A stretch of 64,000 nt of DNA, taken from Pseudomonas moorei (lineage in GTDB: Bacteria; Pseudomonadota; Gammaproteobacteria; Pseudomonadales; Pseudomonadaceae). The notes below the pieces were generated by a model that was not told the DNA's origin, did no database searches, and saw only the letters and a list, made by a program, of their open reading frames with translations. A program made the position numbers and the translations under genes. The DNA lies in NCBI RefSeq assembly GCF_008801475.1, contig NZ_VZPP01000020.1, positions 1 through 64,000 on the forward strand, in the 5' to 3' direction. Below are positions 15,846-22,880 of the stretch, in pieces; within the stretch, counting starts at the first letter, position 1; each line of letters starts with the position of its first letter.

Positions 15846-16391
15846 TTAGAGCTGGTCGTAGCCTTCCGCCAGATGCAGATCCTTGAGCTTCACGTAGTTC
15901 GCCGCGCTGTAGATGAAAAAGGCTTGTTCCTTGTCAGTCAGCGGCCGGATCTGCTTCACAGGGCTGCCCACATAAAGGAAACCGCTTTCCAGGCGTTTGC
16001 CCGGAGGCACCAGACTGCCGGCACCGATGATCACATTGTCGGCGACCACCGCACCGTCCATGACGATACTGCCCATGCCGATCAGCACGCGGCTGCCCAC
16101 GGTGCAGCCGTGCAGCATGACCTTGTGGGCGACGGTCACGTCATCGCCGATCAGCAAGGGGAAACCCTCGGGGTTGAATGGCCCGGCATGGGTGATGTGC
16201 AGAACGCAGCCGTCCTGCACGCTGGTGCGCGCACCGATGAGGATGCGGTGCATGTCGCCGCGGATCACCGTCAGTGGCCAGACGGAGCTGTCTTCGCCGA
16301 TTTCGACATCGCCAATCACCACCGCCGAGCGGTCGACAAAAGCGCCTTTGCCGAGCCGAGGTGTATGGTTCTGATACTTGCGAAGGGACAC
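15846..16391 (-). CDS. Gamma-carbonic anhydrase family protein (left-handed beta-helix)
   Basis: This 181-residue hexapeptide-repeat protein is of the YrdA/PaaY gamma-carbonic anhydrase group. Turns such as VVIGDVEIGEDSSVW, LIGARTSVQDGCVLHITH and GDDVTVAHKVMLHGCTVG are present, and the histidines in LHITH and VAHKVMLHGC match the zinc ligands. I choose GTG 16391, since the upstream in-frame start would overlap the prlC start. Many members bind zinc without proven anhydrase activity. It is divergent from prlC. Confidence 0.87.
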   Translation of the reverse strand: MSLRKYQNHTPRLGKGAFVDRSAVVIGDVEIGEDSSVWPLTVIRGDMHRILIGARTSVQDGCVLHITHAGPFNPEGFPLLIGDDVTVAHKVMLHGCTVGSRVLIGMGSIVMDGAVVADNVIIGAGSLVPPGKRLESGFLYVGSPVKQIRPLTDKEQAFFIYSAANYVKLKDLHLAEGYDQL

Positions 16392-16479
16392 GATAGGTTC
16401 TCTCTCTGTCGCTGATAGCTGCGGTGAGTGTCGATTGTAATTAAGATGGCTGCATGTTTCTCCAGCCAAGGTATCAACC

Positions 16480-18531
16480 GTGAGCGTGAACAACCCTCTT
16501 TTGCAACCCTACGACCTGCCCCCGTTCTCCGCGATCCGTGCCGAGCACGTGCAACCGGCCATTGAACAGATCCTGGCTGACAACCGTGCCGCCATTATCG
16601 AGATCCTCAAAACCCAGGGCAAACAGCCGACCTGGGCCGGTCTGGTATTGGCAATGGACGAGCTCAATGACCGCCTCGGTGCTGCCTGGAGCCCGGTCAG
16701 CCACCTCAATGCCGTGTGCAACAGCGCCGAACTGCGCGAGGCCTACGAGTCCTGCCTGCCGGCTTTGAGCGCCTACGCCACCGAGCTGGGTCAGAATCGT
16801 GAACTGTTCCAGGCCTTCGAAGCCTTGGCCAACAGCCCGGAAGCCGCCGGTTTCGACGTGGCGCAGAAAACCATTCTGGAACATTCCCTGCGCGATTTCC
16901 GTCTGTCGGGTATCGACCTGCCGGAAGCCGAACAAAAGCGTTATGCCGAAGTGCAGAGCAAGCTGTCCGAACTGGGTAGCCGCTTCTCCAACCAGTTACT
17001 CGACGCCACCCAGGCCTGGACCAAGCACATCACCGACGAAACCGCCCTCGCCGGCCTGACCGACTCGGCCAAGGCGCAAATGGCTGCCGCTGCCCAGGCC
17101 AAAGACCTGGACGGTTGGCTGATTACACTGGAGTTCCCGAGCTACTACGCGGTGATGACCTACGCCCAAGACCGGAAATTGCGCGAAGAAGTCTATGCCG
17201 CCTACTGCACCCGTGCGTCGGACCAAGGCCCGAATGCCGGTCAGAACGATAACGGCCCGGTGATGGAGGAAATCCTCGATCTGCGTCAGGAGCTGGCAAA
17301 ACTACTGGACTTCACCAGTTACTCGGAGCTGAGCCTGGCCACCAAAATGGCCGAATCCAGCGATCAGGTACTGAGCTTCCTGCGCGACCTGGCCAAGCGC
17401 AGCAAGCCGTTTGCCGTGCAGGACCTGGAGCAGCTCAAGGCTTACGCGGCGGAACAAGGCTGCCCGGACTTGCAAAGCTGGGACAGCGGTTTCTACGGTG
17501 AAAAACTCCGCGAGCAGCGTTACAGCGTTGCCCAGGAAGCCCTGCGTGCCTACTTCCCGATCAATAAAGTGCTAAGCGGGCTGTTCGCCATCGTGCAACG
17601 CCTGTACGGCATCGAGATCGCCGAACTCAAAGGCTTCGACACCTGGCACCCGGACGTTCGCCTGTTCGAGATCAAGGAAAATGGTCAGCATGTCGGCCGT
17701 TTCTTCTTCGACCTCTATGCCCGTGCCAACAAGCGCGGCGGTGCCTGGATGGACGGCGCCCGCGACCGTCGCCGTACGGCTGGCGGTGTCCTACAAAGCC
17801 CGGTGGCCAATCTGGTGTGCAACTTCACCCCGGCCGACAGCGGCAAACCTGCCCTGCTGACCCACGATGAGGTGACCACCCTGTTCCACGAATTCGGTCA
17901 TGGCTTGCATCACCTGCTGACCCGTGTCGAACACGCTGGCGTGTCGGGTATCAACGGCGTCGCGTGGGATGCGGTCGAGTTGCCAAGTCAGTTCATGGAA
18001 AACTGGTGCTGGGAACCTGAAGGCCTGGCGCTGATTTCCGGCCACTATGAAACCGGCGAGCCACTGCCTCAGGACCTGTTGGGCAAAATGCTCGCAGCGA
18101 AAAACTTCCAGTCCGGCCTGATGATGGTGCGTCAACTGGAGTTCTCGCTGTTCGACTTCGAACTCCACGCCACCCATGGCGACGGTCGTAGCGTGCTGCA
18201 AGTGCTCGAAGGCGTGCGCGATGAGGTTTCAGTCATGCGTCCGCCAGCCTACAACCGCTTCCCCAACAGCTTTGCGCATATCTTTGCCGGAGGTTACGCG
18301 GCGGGCTACTACAGCTACAAATGGGCTGAAGTGCTCTCGGCCGATGCCTTCTCGAAGTTTGAAGAAGAAGGCGTGCTCAACGCCGACACCGGTCGTGCAT
18401 TCCGCGAGGCCATCCTGGCACGCGGCGGGTCCGAGGAGCCGATGGTGCTGTTCGTCGACTTCCGTGGTCGTGAGCCATCGATTGACGCACTCTTGCGTCA
18501 CAGCGGCCTGAGTGAGGACGCTGCAGCATGA
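16480..18531 (+). CDS. prlC: Oligopeptidase A
   Basis: This 683-residue M3 zinc metallopeptidase degrades short peptides, including cleaved signal peptides, in the cytoplasm. The active-site HEFGH lies at residues 470-474 in TTLFHEFGHGLHHLLT, with the third ligand glutamate in the following helix. The GGAWMDGARDRRR and HIFAGGYAAGYYSYKWAEVLSADAF blocks are family marks. Start GTG 16480 gives MSVNNPLLQPYDLPPFSAI, the usual N-terminus. It is coupled to the next gene by an ATGA overlap. Confidence 0.96.
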   Translation: MSVNNPLLQPYDLPPFSAIRAEHVQPAIEQILADNRAAIIEILKTQGKQPTWAGLVLAMDELNDRLGAAWSPVSHLNAVCNSAELREAYESCLPALSAYATELGQNRELFQAFEALANSPEAAGFDVAQKTILEHSLRDFRLSGIDLPEAEQKRYAEVQSKLSELGSRFSNQLLDATQAWTKHITDETALAGLTDSAKAQMAAAAQAKDLDGWLITLEFPSYYAVMTYAQDRKLREEVYAAYCTRASDQGPNAGQNDNGPVMEEILDLRQELAKLLDFTSYSELSLATKMAESSDQVLSFLRDLAKRSKPFAVQDLEQLKAYAAEQGCPDLQSWDSGFYGEKLREQRYSVAQEALRAYFPINKVLSGLFAIVQRLYGIEIAELKGFDTWHPDVRLFEIKENGQHVGRFFFDLYARANKRGGAWMDGARDRRRTAGGVLQSPVANLVCNFTPADSGKPALLTHDEVTTLFHEFGHGLHHLLTRVEHAGVSGINGVAWDAVELPSQFMENWCWEPEGLALISGHYETGEPLPQDLLGKMLAAKNFQSGLMMVRQLEFSLFDFELHATHGDGRSVLQVLEGVRDEVSVMRPPAYNRFPNSFAHIFAGGYAAGYYSYKWAEVLSADAFSKFEEEGVLNADTGRAFREAILARGGSEEPMVLFVDFRGREPSIDALLRHSGLSEDAAA

Positions 18532-18815
18532 GTGAGGGTCCAGTGGTTACCAAACGACGCTTTATCGCCGGTGCAGTTTGCCCGGCTTGCAGCGAGCCGG
18601 ACAAATTGATGATGTGGAGCGAAGATGACGTACCACACCGTGAATGTGTGGCTTGCGGTTACTCCGACACACTGAATGAGCAAGGCTTGTCAGTACCCAA
18701 GGAATTGGGCACCCGGGTCAACACCACCGCCTTGAAAGCACCGGATGCCAAGGTTCAGGCAGTGCAGTTCTTCCCGAACCCGAAGCTGAAGAAAAAGTCA
18801 GACGAGCAGCACTGA
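18528..18815 (+). CDS. YheV family zinc-ribbon protein
   Basis: This 95-residue protein has an N-terminal zinc ribbon formed by CPAC (residues 18-21) and CVAC (40-43), followed by a lysine-rich C-terminus. It matches the YheV (DUF2387) family, which in gamma-proteobacteria is often next to prlC. The start overlaps the prlC stop by four bases. Function is unknown; a nucleic-acid or ribosome role is only a guess from the basic tail. Confidence 0.87.
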   Translation: MSEGPVVTKRRFIAGAVCPACSEPDKLMMWSEDDVPHRECVACGYSDTLNEQGLSVPKELGTRVNTTALKAPDAKVQAVQFFPNPKLKKKSDEQH

Positions 18816-18827
18816 GTGACATAAACC

Positions 18828-18856
18828 GCCTTCCACTGCGCAATGCAGTGGAAGGC
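18828..18856. terminator. Hairpin between convergent genes
   Basis: GCCTTCCACTGC and GCAGTGGAAGGC form a 12-base perfect stem with a five-base loop. There is no clear T-run on the plus side and only a short one on the minus side, so it may act bidirectionally. Confidence 0.6.
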
Positions 18857-18860
18857 ATGG

Positions 18861-19505
18861 TTACTCGACATGCGCTGACTTGAACCAACTTTTCATCGAA
18901 CACGCCGCGAACGGGCTTGTGCTGCAATCGCCATTGGCCAGCGCAGTACGAAGTTTGTCGACATCGGCCTGCATCATGTAACGAATGCCGTCCTTGAAGT
19001 GGGTGCTGTCACCAAAGCCACCACGGGTCATTTCATTCAGCGCGTCTTCCTTGCTCCAGCCCTGCACTACAACCCGATACATGGCCGCGATCAGACCGGT
19101 TCGGTCAGAGCCATGCTTGCAGTGCATCAATACCGGGCCTTTGGCTTCGGCGGTCTGAATGGTGCGCAAGGCCTTGATTATGTCTGCGTCATCTACATGA
19201 TTTGTGCGATAGGGCAGCTGTACCTGGGCGATACCGGGTGTGGACAACCAGCTTGAATCGGGCTCCGGGAGAAAACTGATCACCGTGCCGATCTTGAGTT
19301 TTTCCAGAAGCGAGACAGCGCCACTGTCGGGCAGCGCGCTGCGATAGAGCGTCGGGCTCATCTGAAAGAGGTTGTACTGTACCTCTACCGGTTGCGCCCA
19401 CTCTGGCGGACGAGGCAGAGCCGTGTCGTCTGCGAAGACCGGTGTAAGGTTGAAAAGTGCAACAAGCGATAGGCACATCGCCGGAAAAATGCGCGGTAGG
19501 GGCAT
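18861..19505 (-). CDS. Exported dual-specificity / tyrosine phosphatase (TpbA-like)
   Basis: This 214-residue protein has a signal peptide (about residues 1-25, ending VFA-DD) and a cysteine-dependent phosphatase domain with HCKHGSDRTG (His128, Cys129, Arg135) and an upstream aspartate in NHVDDAD. This matches the TpbA family, periplasmic phosphatases that in P. aeruginosa act on the diguanylate cyclase TpbB. No tpbB-like gene is adjacent, so I give no symbol. The start at ATG 19505 is chosen for the signal peptide; the ribosome site is weak. Confidence 0.8.
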   Translation of the reverse strand: MPLPRIFPAMCLSLVALFNLTPVFADDTALPRPPEWAQPVEVQYNLFQMSPTLYRSALPDSGAVSLLEKLKIGTVISFLPEPDSSWLSTPGIAQVQLPYRTNHVDDADIIKALRTIQTAEAKGPVLMHCKHGSDRTGLIAAMYRVVVQGWSKEDALNEMTRGGFGDSTHFKDGIRYMMQADVDKLRTALANGDCSTSPFAACSMKSWFKSAHVE

Positions 19506-19622
19506 GCTCGGTTGACCGTTCAGAGAGACTGGATATTGATTCCCTATATTCAGCCCTGAGCGGTCAAAGGTCCGTGAGGCAGGTGTCAATGAAATGTGAA
19601 ACGTGCGTGGATCACGTTGAAT

Positions 19623-20150
19623 TCATAAACTCAACTTGATGAACGCCTTTATCAATTTTTCCAGGCCGGGGGTCTCTTCGACTTCTGGGCCGGAATGAGG
19701 ATTGATCCTTCTTACTGTGAAATTTTCACCGTTATCTTGAGATAGCGCGCTTAACACATAAAGGAATTCCGGCTCGTCATTTTCCAGATCAAATACTTTA
19801 ATTCGCACCAGAAGCAATTTATCGTTGAAAGGAATGACTGCAAGAAAAATCCCATACTCGGAACTGATTGTTGTCTGATCTCGAAACTCCAGAGCAAGCC
19901 GAGTGATTACATTAATATCTTCCTCATCAATACTGTCATCAGCAACGACATCCAAGTTGGACCACGGATCAAACTGAAGAGTGTAGTCTTTATTGTCGTT
20001 CGGATTGAAATGCAAAACCGTGATTGTTTCTTCAGCAAGATCTCCGTAACCGGCACCCGATGACTTCCTCAGAATTTTTAGAACTATTTTGTTGCTTTCC
20101 GGTGTTTCTATTCGCTGTAAGAACACACCCGTGCTTGCGGGATTCCACAT
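19623..20150 (-). CDS. Uncharacterised protein with two copies of an Asp-box-like module
   Basis: This 175-residue protein is of no family I recognise. It appears built of two similar halves. The first begins GVFLQRI and runs to NPNDNKDYTLQF, then an acidic helix DDSIDEEDINVITRLALEF. The second begins GIFLAVI and runs to SQDNGENFTV, then GLEKLIKAFIKL. SQDNGENF fits the S-x-D-x-G-x-x-F Asp-box. The N-terminus M-x6-G-V-FLQ matches the neighbouring 99-residue protein exactly in spacing. ATG 20150 is chosen over 20159 because AAGGA spaces correctly. No signal peptide is seen. GC is visibly lower than in neighbours, suggesting acquisition. Confidence 0.7.
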   Translation of the reverse strand: MWNPASTGVFLQRIETPESNKIVLKILRKSSGAGYGDLAEETITVLHFNPNDNKDYTLQFDPWSNLDVVADDSIDEEDINVITRLALEFRDQTTISSEYGIFLAVIPFNDKLLLVRIKVFDLENDEPEFLYVLSALSQDNGENFTVRRINPHSGPEVEETPGLEKLIKAFIKLSL

Positions 20151-20170
20151 GATAGACATCCTTATCTGCC

Positions 20171-20239
20171 GCTGCGCACAGCTCGTATGTGCAGCACGCC
20201 ACTCACTTTCGGCAGCTGAACGTGTCGAAGGTGAGTGGC
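20171..20239 (-). other. Two hairpins between the island genes
   Basis: GCTGCGCACA pairs with TGTGCAGC (20171-20195), and GCCACTCACTTTCG pairs with CGAAGGTGAGTGGC (20198-20239, one mismatch). Both lie in the 98-base gap between the two minus-strand genes. They could be a partial terminator or an mRNA stabiliser. No clear T-run follows. Confidence 0.45.
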
Positions 20240-20248
20240 AATCATGAC

Positions 20249-20548
20249 TCAGGGACGGACGATATTTGCATAAGCTTTGGCAAGCGCCAGCAACTTGGCC
20301 CTGTCATCATTATCGATATCGCCATCACCATCCACATCTTTGGCGTTGTCAATACTGAAGGATTGACCGCCATCATTAGAGGACGCAATGAAAAGGGTGG
20401 AATCAAGCAACTTTTCAGTGAGCGCTCCCTCTTCATCCTGCGTAGGTTCTTTCAGAGAAAACTGCATGGAAACCAGCACTTCATTCGGATCGACTACGGT
20501 AGGGCCAAGTTTCTGAAGAAAAATTCCACGACGATTGAAATACGACAT
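20249..20548 (-). CDS. Uncharacterised small protein with Asp-box and dockerin-like calcium loop
   Basis: This 99-residue protein is not recognised as a named family. It starts M-x6-G-IFLQKL, like its downstream neighbour. SNDGGQSF is a good Asp-box (S-x-D-x-G-x-x-F). Right after it comes DVDGDGDIDNDD followed by a helix RAKLLALAKAY, the form of a dockerin or EF-hand calcium loop. There is no signal peptide. ATG 20548 follows AAAAGGATTTAATC. It is the first gene of a minus-strand pair in a lower-GC patch. Calcium binding is inferred from the loop only. Confidence 0.7.
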   Translation of the reverse strand: MSYFNRRGIFLQKLGPTVVDPNEVLVSMQFSLKEPTQDEEGALTEKLLDSTLFIASSNDGGQSFSIDNAKDVDGDGDIDNDDRAKLLALAKAYANIVRP

Positions 20549-20723
20549 GATTAAATCCTTTTAAGTGAAATTCATAATTATGCTTTGCTGCGAGAAAAAT
20601 AATAACGACACCTCTTACATGCAAACCAGAATACACATGTATCTATTATTTACCCCGCTCCGTTTTAAATAATGAAAAACAGGAAAATGCCGAACGGCAC
20701 TGGTCGTCCGCGGCACAGGGGTG

Positions 20724-20743
20724 TACTGTATAAACATACAGCT
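20724..20743. promoter_or_regulatory. LexA (SOS) box upstream of the radical-SAM gene
   Basis: CTGT at 20726-20729, eight bases, and ACAG at 20738-20741 give the CTGT-N8-ACAG consensus of gamma-proteobacterial LexA, with matching TA and CT flanks. It lies 16 bases before the ATG at 20758. Confidence 0.8.
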
Positions 20744-20757
20744 AACAGGACCCGCCC

Positions 20758-21816
20758 ATGCAATCGCCATTGCCCCCACGTGGCCGCGGCACCGCGACCA
20801 ACCCGCACAACCGATTCGCGCCCAATCGTTCGGTGGCCGAGGACGACGGCTGGTATCAGGAAGTACCAGTCACGCAAGGCACCGAGGTGCGCATCGAGAC
20901 GGCGAAAACCATCATCACCCGCAACAATTCGCCGGATCTGCCTTTTGATCGTTCGATTAATCCTTACCGCGGTTGCGAGCACGGTTGCATTTATTGCTAT
21001 GCACGACCGAGCCACGCCTATTGGGACATGTCCCCGGGACTGGATTTCGAAACGCGCCTGATTGCCAAGACCAACGCCGCTCAGGTGCTGGAGGAACAAC
21101 TCTCCAAGCGCGGCTATCAATGCGCGCCCATCAATCTAGGCTCCAACACCGACCCGTATCAGCCGATCGAGCGCGAACACAAGATCACCCGGCAAACCCT
21201 GGAAGTGCTGCTGCGTTATCGCCACCCGGTGACCATCATTACAAAAGGCTCGTTGATCCTTCGCGATCTGGACCTGCTGGCCGAACTCGCCCGGCAAAGG
21301 CTGGTGGCGGTGATGATCAGCCTGACCACCCTGGATGACGAACTCAAACGCATCCTTGAACCCCGAGCGGCGGCGCCCAAGGCCAGGCTAAGGGCGATCA
21401 GGGTCATGCGCGAGGCGGGAATTCCGGTGGGAGTGCTGTGCTCTCCGATGATTCCCATGATCAATGACAGCGAACTCGAAAGCCTGTTGACCGAGGCTCA
21501 TGCAGCCGGAGCACAGAGTGCGGCTTACATGATGCTGCGTTTGCCGCTGGAAGTGGCACCGCTGTTCGAGGAGTGGCTGGACGCCCATTACCCGCAGCGG
21601 GCGGCCCATGTCCTGAGTCTGATTCGCCAGAGCCGTGGCGGTGAGTTGTATGACAGTCGTTTTGGCGCCCGGATGCGCGGCGAAGGTCCCTTTGCCGACC
21701 TGTTGGCACAGCGTTTCACCAAAACCATCCGGCGCCTGGGGCTTGATCAACGGGAAGGTTTTAACCTGGACTGTGAAGCCTTTTGTCCACCAGGTCGCCA
21801 AATGTCATTGATTTAA
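20758..21816 (+). CDS. PA0069-family radical SAM protein
   Basis: This 352-residue radical-SAM protein has the CxxxCxxC cluster motif at Cys73, Cys77 and Cys80 (RGCEHGCIYCYARPSH). This is the SplB-like / Rv2578c-type group (COG1533), related to spore photoproduct lyase. Further blocks are INLGSNTDPYQPIER and TIITKGSLILRDLDLL. The reaction is unknown. A LexA box overlaps its promoter, so induction after DNA damage is expected. It is a single gene on the plus strand, divergent from the lower-GC pair. Confidence 0.88.
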   Translation: MQSPLPPRGRGTATNPHNRFAPNRSVAEDDGWYQEVPVTQGTEVRIETAKTIITRNNSPDLPFDRSINPYRGCEHGCIYCYARPSHAYWDMSPGLDFETRLIAKTNAAQVLEEQLSKRGYQCAPINLGSNTDPYQPIEREHKITRQTLEVLLRYRHPVTIITKGSLILRDLDLLAELARQRLVAVMISLTTLDDELKRILEPRAAAPKARLRAIRVMREAGIPVGVLCSPMIPMINDSELESLLTEAHAAGAQSAAYMMLRLPLEVAPLFEEWLDAHYPQRAAHVLSLIRQSRGGELYDSRFGARMRGEGPFADLLAQRFTKTIRRLGLDQREGFNLDCEAFCPPGRQMSLI

Positions 21817-21867
21817 GGACAAATAACCTACGGTTGAGTTCTGGGAAACGCACGCAGGCATTAGGCT

Positions 21868-21886
21868 GGTCACGTTTTTTGTGACC
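21868..21886. other. Inverted repeat GGTCAC-N7-GTGACC
   Basis: A six-base inverted repeat around a T-rich loop lies between the radical-SAM gene and the carbonic anhydrase gene. It could be an operator or a weak terminator. Confidence 0.35.
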
Positions 21887-22058
21887 TGGAACACACGTTC
21901 TAGAGCGCTTGATTCAGTTTGAGTTAAGATTCGGCAGCTACCTTGTTCATCGAGTGACTGATGGGTCGAGATTTTTTGACCTGGATGTTTTTTAACAGCC
22001 ACTGGCTTCATACCGGACAAAAAGGGAAATTCCCTGATTCCGCAAAAGAGGATGAATC

Positions 22059-22790
22059 ATGAGTGACAAGGATAAACAGCCGTTGGCTGCGTCGGCGTCT
22101 GCCCAACCGGAGGCGGAAACCGCCGATGCGGCGCTGCAGCATATCGTTGACGGCTTTTTGCATTTTCATCATGAGATCTTTCCGCAACAGGAAGAACTCT
22201 TCAAAAAACTCGCTACCGCCCAACGGCCGCGAGCCATGTTCATCGCCTGTGCGGATTCGCGCATCGTTCCTGAATTAATCACCCAAAGCGCCCCCGGCGA
22301 TCTGTTCGTTACCCGCAACGTCGGCAACGTCGTACCGCCTTACGGGCAAATGAACGGTGGTGTCTCTACGGCTATTGAGTACGCCGTGCTGGCTCTTGGC
22401 GTGCATCACATCATTATCTGCGGGCACTCCGACTGTGGCGCGATGCGTGCGGTGCTCAATCCGCAGAGCCTGGAAAAAATGCCGACGGTCAAAGCCTGGC
22501 TGCGACATGCCGAAGTGGCGAAAACCATGGTTCAGGACAACTGTAACTGCGCCAATGAAAGCGAAAGCATGCACATCCTCACCGAGGAAAATGTGATCGC
22601 CCAACTGCAGCATTTGCGCACGCACCCGTCAGTGGCTTCGCGCATGGCCAATGGTCAGTTGTTCATCCACGGTTGGGTTTACAACATCGAAACCAGCGAA
22701 ATCAAAGCCTACGACGCAGATCAAGGTTGTTTCCTGCCCCTCAATGGCAGCCTGCCGATTCCTGTGGCGACGCCCAAAGCGCGCTTCTAA
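22059..22790 (+). CDS. Beta-class carbonic anhydrase
   Basis: This 243-residue enzyme interconverts CO2 and bicarbonate in the cytoplasm. The zinc ligands and catalytic dyad are present: Cys64, Asp66 and Arg68 in CADSR, His123 and Cys126 in CGHSDCGA. Length and the VTRNVGNVVPPYG block fit the psCA1-type enzyme of P. aeruginosa (PA0102). ATG 22059 follows AAGAGGATGAATC. It lies 90 bases upstream of a SulP transporter on the same strand, suggesting joint inorganic-carbon handling. Confidence 0.94.
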   Translation: MSDKDKQPLAASASAQPEAETADAALQHIVDGFLHFHHEIFPQQEELFKKLATAQRPRAMFIACADSRIVPELITQSAPGDLFVTRNVGNVVPPYGQMNGGVSTAIEYAVLALGVHHIIICGHSDCGAMRAVLNPQSLEKMPTVKAWLRHAEVAKTMVQDNCNCANESESMHILTEENVIAQLQHLRTHPSVASRMANGQLFIHGWVYNIETSEIKAYDADQGCFLPLNGSLPIPVATPKARF

Positions 22791-22880
22791 ATACTCCTAA
22801 ATCCCCGCGTGGTTTAGCCGAGGCTGCCGATCAGGCAGTCTGGCTTTGCCATGCCTGAAGAAAACTTCGGGAGAATCAAC

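Noticed and set aside
22851..22880. Earlier start for the SulP gene
   Set aside because: The ATG at 22881 has the GGGAGAA site at correct spacing; the extra ten residues are not family-like.
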